Below, in pieces: positions 46,159 to 54,648 of a stretch of DNA of 64,000 nt. Position 1 is the stretch's first letter; each line of letters opens with the position of its first letter. The position numbers were made by a program, and so were the translations under genes. Below the pieces are notes generated by a model. That model searched no databases. It worked only from the letters and a program-made list of their open reading frames with translations, and was not told the origin of the DNA. The stretch is from a bacterium (GTDB lineage: Bacteria; Orphanbacterota; Orphanbacteria; Orphanbacterales; Orphanbacteraceae), in assembly GCA_025782575.1 (NCBI GenBank), contig JALGYY010000035.1, positions 146,670 through 210,669 on the forward strand. Direction: 5' to 3'.

Positions 46159-46380
46159 ATGATGACCCTCGTTCTCGCGACTGTACTTTATCTTCTTTTT
46201 GCCGTTCTGGTCGGGAAGACGCTCGCCTACGCTGGAAAAAATGATGGACTAGGCGACGAGCCGGCCGGGGCTCCTTTCGGGAAAAGAGAGAGCCTGGAGA
46301 AACCGGCGCCATTCCCGATCGCCCACGGTGTCGAACCTGAACCTGCCTCGCCATCGAGAGAGAAGTCGCCCACTCCCTGA
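46159..46380 (+). CDS. Small single-span membrane protein of unknown function
   Basis: A 73-codon gene with a hydrophobic N-terminal segment (VLATVLYLLFAVLVGKTLAYA, about 5-25 in part) and a Pro/Glu-rich soluble tail. AAAGGA lies before a pair of ATGs. It sits 60 bases after the sigma gene and 45 before the glycosyltransferase. Not recognised; the gene is plausible but short. Confidence 0.5.
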   Translation: MMTLVLATVLYLLFAVLVGKTLAYAGKNDGLGDEPAGAPFGKRESLEKPAPFPIAHGVEPEPASPSREKSPTP

Positions 46381-46425
46381 ATCGTCAGCGGAGATTTTTC
46401 AGCGGATCCAGGATAGTATCCCCCC

Positions 46426-47568
46426 ATGTCGACCGTTCAGTTCATCGAGCCGTTCTTCGGCGGTTCTCACCGGCAATTCGCGGAAGGCCTCGCCGGCCGA
46501 AGCCGGCACCGGTTCGCTCTCACAACGCTTCCCGGCCGATACTGGAAATGGCGTATGCGTGGGGCGGCTCCGATCCTGGCTGAGCGAACGGCGGGGCAAG
46601 AGCCGCCGGATCTGCTGATCGCCTCTTCCATGCTGAACCTGGCCGAGTTTCTGGGACTCGCCGATCCGCACTACAGGACGATTCCCCGATGGATCTACTT
46701 CCACGAAAACCAGCTCACCTATCCACTGCATGAACAGGACAAGATAGACCATCATTTCGCCATGATCCAATTGTCGGGCATACTCGCCGCCGATCGAATC
46801 GTCTTCAACTCCTCCTACCACCGGCGTGAGTTCATCGAAGCGATCCCGCCGCTCCTCGCTTCGCTTCCGGATTACAAGCCGAGAGGAGTGATCGAGAAGC
46901 TGGAAACGGATTCGACCATATTGCCCCCCGGCATCTCGTTTCCTGATGACCGCATGCAGAAGGGTAGAGGGAAGGGGCGAAAGGGTTCGCCCACACTCCT
47001 CTGGAACCACCGGTGGGAACATGACAAGGGGCCTGATCTCCTGCTCGATCTGCTTCGCCGGCTGCGACGCAGGGGGATCGACTTCCGCCTGATCGTAACC
47101 GGCGCGGGCAAGCACGAACGAGCCGATGTTTTTCAGCAGCTTCCCGAAGCGGCAGGTGACAATCTGCTTCACATGGGTTATGTGGAAAGCCGCGAAGAGT
47201 ATGAGAAACTTCTTCGGCAGGCGGATATCGTTCTGTCTACCGCGAGACATGAATTTTTCGGGATCTCCGTGATCGAAGCGGTCGGGGCGGGCGCTTTTCC
47301 GCTCCTGCCGCAGAAACTCTCCTATCCCGAGATTATCGATCCCGATCGATTCGAAGAGTGCTATTACAAAGACAATGAAGAGCTGGAGTCACGGTTGATA
47401 CGTCTGCTTTCCGACCCGCCGGAAGTGAGCCCGGATCTCATGGCCCGGGTACGACGTTTCGACTGGGAAAAAATCGCGCCCCGATTTGACGAGCAAATCG
47501 AGGCGGATCTAAAGGCGTATGCAGACTGCCGGCAAATGTCAGTCGGTCATCTCCGTAATATCGAGTAG
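46426..47568 (+). CDS. DUF3524 glycosyltransferase, QTMAN-like (tRNA-queuosine mannosyltransferase family)
   Basis: A 380-residue GT-B glycosyltransferase. The N-terminal domain carries the DUF3524 marks: EPFFGGSHRQF at residues 7-17, YWKWRMRGAAP, LLIASSMLNLAEF, and YFHENQLTYP. The C-terminal Glycos_transf_1-type domain has LLWNHRWEHDKGPDLL and the nucleotide-binding EFFGISVIEAVGAGAFPLLP. The eukaryotic member GTDC1/QTMAN mannosylates queuosine in tRNA-Asp; bacterial members share these motifs. The activity here is inferred. No queuosine genes lie nearby. The 3' end overlaps the convergent gene by 30 bases. Confidence 0.8.
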   Translation: MSTVQFIEPFFGGSHRQFAEGLAGRSRHRFALTTLPGRYWKWRMRGAAPILAERTAGQEPPDLLIASSMLNLAEFLGLADPHYRTIPRWIYFHENQLTYPLHEQDKIDHHFAMIQLSGILAADRIVFNSSYHRREFIEAIPPLLASLPDYKPRGVIEKLETDSTILPPGISFPDDRMQKGRGKGRKGSPTLLWNHRWEHDKGPDLLLDLLRRLRRRGIDFRLIVTGAGKHERADVFQQLPEAAGDNLLHMGYVESREEYEKLLRQADIVLSTARHEFFGISVIEAVGAGAFPLLPQKLSYPEIIDPDRFEECYYKDNEELESRLIRLLSDPPEVSPDLMARVRRFDWEKIAPRFDEQIEADLKAYADCRQMSVGHLRNIE

Positions 47569-48147
47569 CGAGACGGCCTGCTCTTCGTCAATACTTCCTT
47601 CGGCAAATCTCCGAAGGTCCTTGAAACGAATACGGATGAGGAGGCTCCTCACAGGCTCCGGGGATACATCCCATTCTCTGCCCCATGGAAACGCCGCCAG
47701 CGTCACCCAATCTCCATTCCCGAGAAACGAGAGGGTCGAGCCGTAGTCCAGCAATGTTTCGGTCAACTCGCTTTTCACACTCTCGAAGAGCTCCCGCCGC
47801 TTCTCGCGCATCGCGGCGCGGCCTTCCTCATCGAGTTCGAGAAGCTCCCGCCAGTTCTTTACCAGGTCGTCCAGATCATCGAGTTTCTCCAGAAATTTCC
47901 GATGGGGCTCTTCGACGAACGAGAATTCCAGTGTGAAGAAAGCGCCCTGGCCATCCAGCACGACCCCGTGCGTATTGTCGCCGGTTGATACAAGAGCGAA
48001 GCGGCTCTCGATCAGAGTCGTGTCGAAGATCTTTTCCACTACTGCGATCTTTCTCTGATGTTGACGCTCGACTCCGGCGGCGGCGGCGAGCGACGCGACG
48101 GTCAGAACACCTACCGTGGCTGCAGCGGCTAATCGTGATACCCTCAT
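47539..48147 (-). CDS. Exported protein of the ECF sigma operon, unknown function
   Basis: A 202-residue protein with a signal peptide (LAAAATVGVLTVASLAAAAG, about 6-25). The mature part has two short beta regions and a helical middle (EEGRAAMREKRRELFESVK). No family is recognised. It is the third gene of a leftward operon after the sigma and anti-sigma genes, overlapping the latter by 4 bases with GGGAGGA upstream. It may be a target or sensor of the sigma system. Its 3' end overlaps the glycosyltransferase gene tail-to-tail. Confidence 0.8.
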   Translation of the reverse strand: MRVSRLAAAATVGVLTVASLAAAAGVERQHQRKIAVVEKIFDTTLIESRFALVSTGDNTHGVVLDGQGAFFTLEFSFVEEPHRKFLEKLDDLDDLVKNWRELLELDEEGRAAMREKRRELFESVKSELTETLLDYGSTLSFLGNGDWVTLAAFPWGREWDVSPEPVRSLLIRIRFKDLRRFAEGSIDEEQAVSLLDITEMTD

Positions 48148-48872
48148 CGTTGTTCCTCCCCTGTACCCTTTATCTCGACCTGCCGACTGGCGGCGATCTG
48201 CTTGAGCAGAGTTTCCGTACTTCGCTCCATCTCATCGACCTTGGCGCCCATGATTCCGATATCCGCCTCCCGCATGACCTCAGCATCCTGAATGTAGTCC
48301 TGCATGGATCGCGTCAGGAAGTTCACCTGCCGATCCTCACTCTCGCGGATCAACGTCGCCAGAAATCGAATCATCTCACCCTGGCTCTTCAGATACTCAT
48401 CCCGCCTCAGATAGGAGGAGGCGGCATCGGACGCCAGTTCGAGCGGCACCCCCATTTCCGGGCCAGGCTCGGTCGATGCCCGCTCCACATAACGGGAAGA
48501 CTCGGGCGCTCCGAAACTGATTCCCACGCGCCCGTTTTCCCATTCCATATTCGTATTGAGAAGAACGAGGAGGAGCGCCGCCGCAGAGACGGCCAGCGCG
48601 ATCGCACGTGTCGATCGGAGGCGCTTCCGCAACAGGCTACCGCCCGATCGGGAGGACCGGCGCTCCCCGTTTGCCTGTGTCATCACATGGTGGACCGGAG
48701 GTTCGACATCTTCCCATTTCCTGAGAACACCTACTGTCGAACGAATCTCATTCCACTCGTCTGTCCATTCCGGCTCGGTGTCGATCGAACGCTTCACTGC
48801 CCGGGCCTGGTCCGGGGAAAGTTCCCCATAAAGATAGGCGATCAGCAGCTCTTCTCTTTCGTTGTCACGCAT
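48144..48872 (-). CDS. Probable anti-sigma factor with one membrane segment
   Basis: A 242-residue protein next to an ECF sigma gene. The N-terminus (EELLIAYLYGELSPDQARAVKR, quoted in part) is an anti-sigma-like helical segment that lacks the HxxxCxxC zinc site. A membrane segment lies at about 90-106 (AIALAVSAAALLLVLLN). The C-terminal part has helices and coils. The position directly after the sigma gene and the layout support an anti-sigma role; it is not proven by sequence. Confidence 0.75.
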   Translation of the reverse strand: MRDNEREELLIAYLYGELSPDQARAVKRSIDTEPEWTDEWNEIRSTVGVLRKWEDVEPPVHHVMTQANGERRSSRSGGSLLRKRLRSTRAIALAVSAAALLLVLLNTNMEWENGRVGISFGAPESSRYVERASTEPGPEMGVPLELASDAASSYLRRDEYLKSQGEMIRFLATLIRESEDRQVNFLTRSMQDYIQDAEVMREADIGIMGAKVDEMERSTETLLKQIAASRQVEIKGTGEEQR

Positions 48873-48877
48873 GCCGA

Positions 48878-49483
48878 CTATCTCCCTTCTTCCGATCGGA
48901 GCTTCCCCAGAACTTTCCCCAGATTCTTGAGTCCGTGAAAGATCCGTGATCGTACTGTGCCCACCGGAACTCCGATCATCTCTGCAATCTCCCTGCTGCT
49001 GTACCCATGATATTCACGCATGACCACGGCCGCCCGCTGCTCCTCTGAAAGGGTTTGCAACGCTCGTGAAAGGATCTCACCGAGCTCTCTTCGATAAACA
49101 GCCTGGTCCGGAAAAGGCTCCTGCTGGAACCGATCGATTCTCTCCGCGAGAATCTGCTCGGCCCCTTTCTCGACCAGGTCCTCGGTCGAAACCATGATAC
49201 GATTCTTTCCGCTTCGCATCCGATCCCGGCAGACGTTGTGGGCGATCCGAAAAATCCACGATGGGAAGGCACTCGGCTCCCGGAGCTGGCCCAGCCTGTT
49301 GTAGATCCGTATGACAGTCTCCTGACACAGGTCCTTCGCCTCCTCTTCCTGCCCGACCATACGGAGCACGAAGTTATAGATCCCCTTTTCCCATCTGCCG
49401 ATGAGCTCGTTGAACGCGGAGTGGTCTCCGCCGAGCACTTCGGCAACAAGTACTTCATCGGTCCGATTCATATCCTGTCGCAA
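48878..49483 (-). CDS. ECF-type RNA polymerase sigma factor
   Basis: A 201-residue sigma factor. Region 2 has DHSAFNELIGRWEKGIYNF, EEAKDLCQETVIRIYNRL and PSWIFRIAHNVCRDRMR (quoted in parts). Region 4 has LSEEQRAAVVMREYHGYSSREIAEMIGVPVGTVRSRIFHG, given here in family order. The start is TTG 49483 with GGGAGGAG five bases upstream; an ATG four codons later has no good site. It is the first gene of a three-gene leftward operon with its anti-sigma. A weak promoter lies upstream (49588-49616). Confidence 0.9.
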   Translation of the reverse strand: MRQDMNRTDEVLVAEVLGGDHSAFNELIGRWEKGIYNFVLRMVGQEEEAKDLCQETVIRIYNRLGQLREPSAFPSWIFRIAHNVCRDRMRSGKNRIMVSTEDLVEKGAEQILAERIDRFQQEPFPDQAVYRRELGEILSRALQTLSEEQRAAVVMREYHGYSSREIAEMIGVPVGTVRSRIFHGLKNLGKVLGKLRSEEGR

Positions 49484-49587
49484 CCTCTCCTCCCGAGGAG
49501 CTTGCCATTCAGTTCAATAGACGATCTGAAGGCCGAATCTGACTAATCAAGGCGCGGAAAAAGCACTCGATCCCATCTCTCCCGTTC

Positions 49588-49616
49588 AGGCTAGGGAGGG
49601 GGGAGCCCCCTGTCAA
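49588..49616 (-). promoter_or_regulatory. Possible promoter of the ECF operon
   Basis: On the minus strand, TTGACA (plus 49611-49616), a 17-base spacer and TAGCCT (plus 49588-49593). The -35 is perfect but the -10 is poor. It is about 105 bases before the sigma gene start. Confidence 0.35.
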
Positions 49617-49719
49617 GAACCCTGGCAATCGGGATCGGATTCGCGTATCCTTTTGATACTCAGTGTGTTGGGCCCTTTTGTGAGAAAGGGCAGGAAGTCG
49701 CCTGCGTATCAGAAACCGC

Positions 49720-49749
49720 TTGACAGACCTGCCACCAAGCTGACATTAT
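49720..49749 (+). promoter_or_regulatory. Promoter of rplC
   Basis: TTGACA (49720-49725), 18-base spacer, CATTAT (49744-49749, 4 of 6). Transcription would start near 49756, 38 bases before the rplC ATG. An upstream imperfect hairpin (GCCCTTT...GAAAGGGC) precedes it. Confidence 0.6.
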
Positions 49750-49793
49750 GGTCGTCTTTGTGCGGATTTATAAGTTGTTCGGAGGGTTTGGAT

Positions 49794-50447
49794 ATGAGCA
49801 TTGCCATGCTGGGAATCAAGATCGGAATGACCCAGCGATTTGACGATAGCGGGCGAGCAATGCCCGTAACTGTTCTCGAGATGGTCCCGTGCCCCGTAGT
49901 CCAGAAGAAGACTACAGAAACGGACGGGTACAACGCCATCCAGATCGGTATCGGCACTCGCAAGAAATCTCGCCTGAACAAGCCTCTTGCCGGGCACTTC
50001 AAGAAGCATGGCGTCTCGCCGATGCAGGTGCTTCGTGAGATCCGACTGACCGACGAGGAAATCGGAGAGTACGAGGCCGGCAAGGAAGTTACGCTTGATA
50101 TATTCGAGCCGGGACAGCGGGTCGACGTGGAGGGTCGCTCCAAAGGAAAAGGGACGGCCGGTGTCATGAAGCGATGGAACTTCCGAGGGGGCAAGGCGAC
50201 TCACGGTGTTCATGAGAACTACCGCCATGGTGGCGCGATCGGCCAGTGCGCCACACCAGGTCGGCTGTTCAAAGGCATCAAGATGGCCGGTCGCATGGGG
50301 AACGAGAGGGTTTCGACTCAGAACCTCATCATTGTGGACATCAAGAAAGAGCAGAACCTGATGTACGTCCGTGGTGCCGTGCCAGGTGCACGGAACGGCG
50401 TTGTTTTGGTTCACGGCTCGGTGAAGAAGACGAAATCGGCAGTCTGA
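49794..50447 (+). CDS. rplC: 50S ribosomal protein L3
   Basis: A 217-residue uL3 protein with the usual order: MLGIKIGMTQ at the start, then GRSKGKGTAGVMKRWNF, GGKATHGVH, GGAIGQCATPGR (with the Gln that PrmB methylates in E. coli), and KGIKMAGRMGNERVSTQN. A frame extending to 49653 overruns the promoter and is rejected; ATG 49794 has GGAGG eight bases upstream. It is flanked by its own promoter and an intrinsic terminator, so it is monocistronic, unlike in the usual S10 operon, where rplD follows. Confidence 0.95.
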   Translation: MSIAMLGIKIGMTQRFDDSGRAMPVTVLEMVPCPVVQKKTTETDGYNAIQIGIGTRKKSRLNKPLAGHFKKHGVSPMQVLREIRLTDEEIGEYEAGKEVTLDIFEPGQRVDVEGRSKGKGTAGVMKRWNFRGGKATHGVHENYRHGGAIGQCATPGRLFKGIKMAGRMGNERVSTQNLIIVDIKKEQNLMYVRGAVPGARNGVVLVHGSVKKTKSAV

Positions 50448-50463
50448 TCAGGATTGTGATATT

Positions 50464-50503
50464 AGAAGAACCCCTCACCTGTGTGAGGGGTTCTTCTGAT
50501 TTT
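50464..50503 (+). terminator. Intrinsic terminator after rplC
   Basis: A perfect 15-pair stem (AGAAGAACCCCTCAC at 50464-50478 with 50483-50497) and a 4-base loop, followed by GATTTT. It lies 16 bases after the rplC stop. Confidence 0.85.
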
Positions 50504-50565
50504 GGGTAGAGACGTCGGAATCGGTGCGGAACGTTCCGATTGTCCTGTTTCGGTCATCCGCCGGA

Positions 50566-50594
50566 TTGACAATAATAGTCGATTCGGGTATGAT
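50566..50594 (+). promoter_or_regulatory. Strong promoter of the DUF5989 gene
   Basis: TTGACA (50566-50571), 17-base spacer, TATGAT (50589-50594, 5 of 6). The expected start of transcription is about 50601, giving a leader of about 54 bases before ATG 50655. Confidence 0.7.
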
Positions 50595-50654
50595 CAGGTT
50601 CTCGGTCGTTCGACTCCAATTCACGTAGCATCACTGTTCAAGGGGGTAGGTTGG

Positions 50655-50831
50655 ATGGCAGGATCCAGCTTTGGCGGGAAGGTATCAATCCTAGTCGAGC
50701 TTTTCTCGTTTCTCATGAATCGAAAGAAGTGGTGGCTCGCACCGATCATCGTGCTATTGGTTCTTCTCAGCCTGCTTATCGTACTGACTGAAGGATCAGC
50801 TGTGGCGCCCTTCATTTACACGCTCTTTTAG
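50655..50831 (+). CDS. DUF5989 family membrane micro-protein
   Basis: A 58-residue single-span protein with the family end SAVAPFIYTLF. The segment LFSFLMNRKKWWLAPIIVLL leads into the membrane helix (about 26-43), and a short periplasmic end follows. A longer in-frame reading from 50502 contains the promoter and is rejected; GGGGTAGG lies before ATG 50655. Elsewhere DUF5989 genes often sit near carbamoyltransferase or SxtJ-like glycan loci; here the gene stands alone between rplC and fbp. Function unknown. Confidence 0.85.
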   Translation: MAGSSFGGKVSILVELFSFLMNRKKWWLAPIIVLLVLLSLLIVLTEGSAVAPFIYTLF

Positions 50832-50869
50832 GAAACCGCCGATAGCGGACAAAGTAGTGGCAAGAATAA

Positions 50870-50897
50870 GGGGGCGCACCCGCTCGGGAGCGCCCCC
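50870..50897. terminator. Bidirectional terminator between DUF5989 gene and fbp
   Basis: GGGGGCGC (50870-50877) pairs with GCGCCCCC (50890-50897), with an inner CCCG/CGGG extension. TTT follows on the plus strand and TTATT on the minus strand, so it could stop the two convergent genes. Confidence 0.7.
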
Positions 50898-50920
50898 TTT
50901 GCCATGCGCCGATCGGGGAC

Positions 50921-51925
50921 TCAGGGACGATCGCCCCTTCGGAATCGCTCGTAAGCAAGGACGTCGTTCCTGCTTCCTACAATCAGGGAGACCTTCTGAT
51001 GCAGCTCGGCCGGCTCAATCGATCGAATCGACGTCTCACCGGTCGTCGCCAGTCCACCCGCCTGCTCGGCAAGAAACGCGATCGGCGCCGCCTCGTATAG
51101 AAGCCGGAGCTTCCCGTTCGGATTCTCCCGGTCCTCCGGGTAGAGAAAGATCCCGCCGTAGAGCAGATTCCGATGAAAATCAGCCACGAGCGATCCGATA
51201 TACCGCGCGGTGTAAGGCCGGCCCTCATCGGGCACCGAGGACTTGATCCAGTCGACATAGTCACTCGTGTAATCGAACCACCGCGAGCGATTCCCTTCAT
51301 TGATGCTGAACACCTGGCCTTGATCAGGCATGCGAATATCTTCATGCGAGAGAATATACTCGCCGATCGTCGGGTCGAGTGTAAAGCCGTGTACGCCATG
51401 CCCTACCGTGTAAACGAAGAGAGTGCTTGAACCATAGACAATATAACCTGCGCATATTTGTTCGCTTGCCGGCTGGAGAATATCGACCATGCCTCCTCGT
51501 TCGTCGGTACTGATTTTCCGAAAGATGGAGAAAATCGTGCCTACGCTCACGTTGGCGTCAATATTCGACGATCCGTCGAGGGGGTCAAAAACAAACACAT
51601 ACTTACCCGCTGGGAAACGGTCCGGAATCGTAATCGGGTCTTCATCTTCTTCTGAAGCCATAATGCACAGATGTCCTGTACGCTCGAGAACGTTCACGAA
51701 AATCTCGTGAGCGATCAGATCGAGTTTCTTGACTTCATCACCCGACACGTTTGTAGATCCCGCCGCTCCGAGGATATTTCCGAGGCCCGCCTGCCTGACC
51801 TCCCGCGCAATGATTTTCGAAGCGGTGGCTATATCAGAAAGCAGACCGGTAAAGCCGCCGGAAGCGCCCGGATATTTCCGCTGCTCCTGCATGATGTGTT
51901 CGGTGAGTGTATGGCGCCGGATCAT
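50921..51925 (-). CDS. fbp: Fructose-1,6-bisphosphatase class I
   Basis: A 334-residue gluconeogenic phosphatase. The metal-binding residues lie in ASEEDEDP and FDPLDGSSNIDANVSVGTIF. ARYIGSLVADFHRNLLYGGIFLYP and YEAAPIAFLAEQAGG are further family marks. A longer frame to 52126 adds 67 unlikely residues; ATG 51925 has AGGAGGA about 9 bases upstream and starts at the conserved TLTEHI segment. Regulation is not visible. It is convergent with the DUF5989 gene and divergent from comEC. Confidence 0.96.
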   Translation of the reverse strand: MIRRHTLTEHIMQEQRKYPGASGGFTGLLSDIATASKIIAREVRQAGLGNILGAAGSTNVSGDEVKKLDLIAHEIFVNVLERTGHLCIMASEEDEDPITIPDRFPAGKYVFVFDPLDGSSNIDANVSVGTIFSIFRKISTDERGGMVDILQPASEQICAGYIVYGSSTLFVYTVGHGVHGFTLDPTIGEYILSHEDIRMPDQGQVFSINEGNRSRWFDYTSDYVDWIKSSVPDEGRPYTARYIGSLVADFHRNLLYGGIFLYPEDRENPNGKLRLLYEAAPIAFLAEQAGGLATTGETSIRSIEPAELHQKVSLIVGSRNDVLAYERFRRGDRP

Positions 51926-52269
51926 CGAGTTGTTCCTCCTGGCCGGACAATTACGAGCTGACTTCGGATCGGCCGTCCCGATCAATCGTAACAGAACACC
52001 AGCCAATCGGAAACCGGCCGCCCTACCGGCCCGCCCACGGAGTGGTCGGCCGATTGCATCTGATCGACAAGCATCTGGCCGCCACCCGATCATCCCGGAC
52101 GACGCCTTCCGTCCTAAAGCCATCAAACGGAGTGCGTTGCTGGTCCGGCGATCCGAATTCCTCTTTGGAACGACTATTGCGATTTACATAAACCGCCGGG
52201 GGGAGAGTCGACCGGGACCGTAACCACGACCGACCCACCATACTGCCTCAGGTGACCTTCGAGGGAACC
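51926..52269. other. 344-base divergent intergenic region between fbp and comEC
   Basis: The region must hold the promoters of both genes. A weak candidate for comEC is TTTGGA, then 17 bases, then CATAAA (about 52164-52203). No clear -35/-10 pair for fbp was found. No gene is supported. Confidence 0.4.
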
Positions 52270-54543
52270 ATGCCCACCTTCAAGCTTCTTATTCTGCTGC
52301 TCCCTGGAGAAATCGCGGCCCTTCTGATCAACCTCCCCCCGGCAGCTCGCCTATTGCCTGCCGTGGTAATCCTCGCAGGGTTTCTCTTTTTGGGAGGGAG
52401 GGGGTATGACCGGACCGCCAGAATAGCGCTTCTCCTCATTCCGTCTCTCTTCTCTATCGTCCGCGCCGGAGCGCCGGAGGGCGTCCGGCCCCTTGGAAAT
52501 TCACCGCCGATTCATTTAACAGGAACGGTGCAGTCCCCGGCGAAGGGGGGGCGCTTCGAAATCAGAGCAGGAGGGAGTCGTTGGGGAGGGACTCTCCTGA
52601 CCGTCCGTGCACCATTCGGCGCAGAATTTCCACAAGTCGGAGAAAAGGTGAGTGTTCAAGGTACCTGGAGCGACTACCCTTGGCCGCGCAATCCGGGAGA
52701 ACCGGACTGGTATGGGAAAGAAAGACGGCGGGGTGGGGCGGGACTGATCCGTGCGGAGAGTGTGGTGGTCACCCCCGATCGGGCCGGGGTGAGCGGTTTC
52801 CGGCGTAGGATTCATGAGAGAACGAAGCAACTCGGGGAGCAGGAGGGGGCGCTCCTTCGCGCTCTGTTGCTCGGTGATCGATCGGATGTCGCATGGGAAA
52901 CGACGCGGGCATTCCGAGACACGGGACTCTCCCATCTTCTCGCCCTTTCCGGACTCCACCTCGGCATCCTCTACATCGTCATCTCCGCCCCCATGTCGTT
53001 TCTGGGTGTTCCGGTGCGACTCGTTCCCGTAGTAAGCGTCCTGCTTCTCTGGGGCTATGGAGCGGTCGTTTCCATGCCGGCCTCCCTGTTCCGTGCACTG
53101 GTTATGGCTTCGGTCCTTGCCTGGGGTCGATTCAGGGAATGGCCGGTCAATCCATGGAACGCCCTCGGGGCGGCCGCAGTTCTGGCGCTCGCCGCCGACC
53201 CGGCTGCGCTTATCGACGTCGGATTCCAGCTCTCGTTCGCAGCGACCGGCGGCATTCTCGCAATCCGCCCCCTGCTTTCCAGGCTCTCCCGCAATGTCTT
53301 CGGTCAGTGGATCCTCTCGCCCCTTGTGGTCAGCCTGGGCGCCCAGCTCGCCACACTTCCGCTCGTTCTCTTTCACTTCGGCCGGGTCGCCCCGCTATCC
53401 GCGCTTGCCACACTGGCTGCAACGCCGTTCACCATCTTGTCAGTCGTTTCCGGTGCCGCCTGGCTGCTGCTCGGCCCTGTTCATTGCGAGATCAACAGGC
53501 TTCTGGGAGCTGCGGCATGGGCCTCATTCAGACTTCTTGAAACTGTCGTCATCGGCCTCGCAGACAGGGGCACATCCCCCTGGATGGCCGGCGCCTCCTT
53601 CGGGGGAGTGATCGCTTCGGTGGGAGGGGGGGCGCTGCTTATCCTGCGGGCAAGACAGACAAAGCACGCCCGCCACTTCGGCCTTGCTCTCGCTGTCCTG
53701 TTTGTCCCTATGGGGGTGAGCCGGGAGGAGCTCACGATCACCGTGCTCGACATAGGCCAGGGCTCCGCCGCCGTGCTCGATCTTCCTGGAGGTGAGCGCA
53801 TCCTGATTGACGCCGGGCTTCGAAGTCCCTACCGGGACATGGGGGCCCGGGTGATCGCTCCTTTTCTCTCCAAAACCGGATCAACCCGCCTGGACATGGC
53901 GTTCATTTCCCATCCGGATGCCGACCATCTGGGGGGAGTCGTCTCGCTCATGGAATCAGGGAGCGTGAAACGTCTGATCGACCCGGGGCTACCTCACGAA
54001 TCCGGGCTCTACGAGTCGTACGAAGATACGGCTATCAAGCGAAACTGCCAATGGTCCGCGGCACGTTCGGGGGTCACGTTCGCGTTCCGGGGGGGAGTCT
54101 TTCTTGATGTATTGTTCGCGCCGGAAGGACGGGTCGACCCCGCTCATCCGAATGACGCTTCTCTCGTCCTTCTTCTCCGGTACGGCGAATTCCGGATGCT
54201 CTTCCCGGGAGACGCGCCCCCCTCGATGGAGCGTCATCTCACCAATTACAGAAAAGCGGATCGCCTCACCCTGCTGGTCGCCTCCCATCATGGAGCGGGA
54301 ACCGGATGCCTTCCCCGCTTTCTGGAGCGTGCCAGACCCCAAGCCACAGTAATCTCGTGCGGCGCGGAGAATCGCTATGGTCATCCTCATCCAGCCGCAC
54401 TCCGGCGGCTTGACCGGGTGGGCACGATTATTCTACGGACCGATGAAGATGGAGCAGTGACGATTCGGACCGACGGCCGGTCAGCGCGAGTGGAGATCAT
54501 GAACCCGACTCGAGAATCGTTCCTGATCCCCATTGCCGGGTAG
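52270..54543 (+). CDS. comEC: ComEC/Rec2-type DNA uptake channel
   Basis: A 757-residue membrane protein. The N-terminal DUF4131/OB-like domain is followed by the Competence domain with many membrane helices (RDTGLSHLLALSGLHLGILYI at about 218-238 is the signature). The C-terminal metallo-beta-lactamase-type domain has HPDADHLGGV. It would carry single-stranded DNA across the inner membrane. The start ATG 52270 has GAGGGA before it; a GTG six codons upstream is possible. No pilus genes are in the window. Confidence 0.93.
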   Translation: MPTFKLLILLLPGEIAALLINLPPAARLLPAVVILAGFLFLGGRGYDRTARIALLLIPSLFSIVRAGAPEGVRPLGNSPPIHLTGTVQSPAKGGRFEIRAGGSRWGGTLLTVRAPFGAEFPQVGEKVSVQGTWSDYPWPRNPGEPDWYGKERRRGGAGLIRAESVVVTPDRAGVSGFRRRIHERTKQLGEQEGALLRALLLGDRSDVAWETTRAFRDTGLSHLLALSGLHLGILYIVISAPMSFLGVPVRLVPVVSVLLLWGYGAVVSMPASLFRALVMASVLAWGRFREWPVNPWNALGAAAVLALAADPAALIDVGFQLSFAATGGILAIRPLLSRLSRNVFGQWILSPLVVSLGAQLATLPLVLFHFGRVAPLSALATLAATPFTILSVVSGAAWLLLGPVHCEINRLLGAAAWASFRLLETVVIGLADRGTSPWMAGASFGGVIASVGGGALLILRARQTKHARHFGLALAVLFVPMGVSREELTITVLDIGQGSAAVLDLPGGERILIDAGLRSPYRDMGARVIAPFLSKTGSTRLDMAFISHPDADHLGGVVSLMESGSVKRLIDPGLPHESGLYESYEDTAIKRNCQWSAARSGVTFAFRGGVFLDVLFAPEGRVDPAHPNDASLVLLLRYGEFRMLFPGDAPPSMERHLTNYRKADRLTLLVASHHGAGTGCLPRFLERARPQATVISCGAENRYGHPHPAALRRLDRVGTIILRTDEDGAVTIRTDGRSARVEIMNPTRESFLIPIAG

Positions 54544-54648
54544 GCATTGCATCCGGAATGTGTAGCGACAGATTACAGTGGCAAGGGGCAATGATCTGTT
54601 GACCGCTACAGGGCCAGCGCGGACAGCTTGCTAATTTCAACACTGGAG

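Noticed and set aside
47985-48938. A 317-codon plus-strand frame across the anti-sigma gene
   Set aside because: Shadow of the leftward anti-sigma and exported-protein genes, rich in Arg/Ser as such shadows are.
49653-49793. 47-codon N-terminal extension of rplC
   Set aside because: It contains the promoter and is not part of the L3 fold; ATG 49794 has a good ribosome binding site.
51926-52126. 67-codon N-terminal extension of fbp
   Set aside because: Arg-rich and non-conserved; ATG 51925 has AGGAGGA and begins the family's N-terminus.
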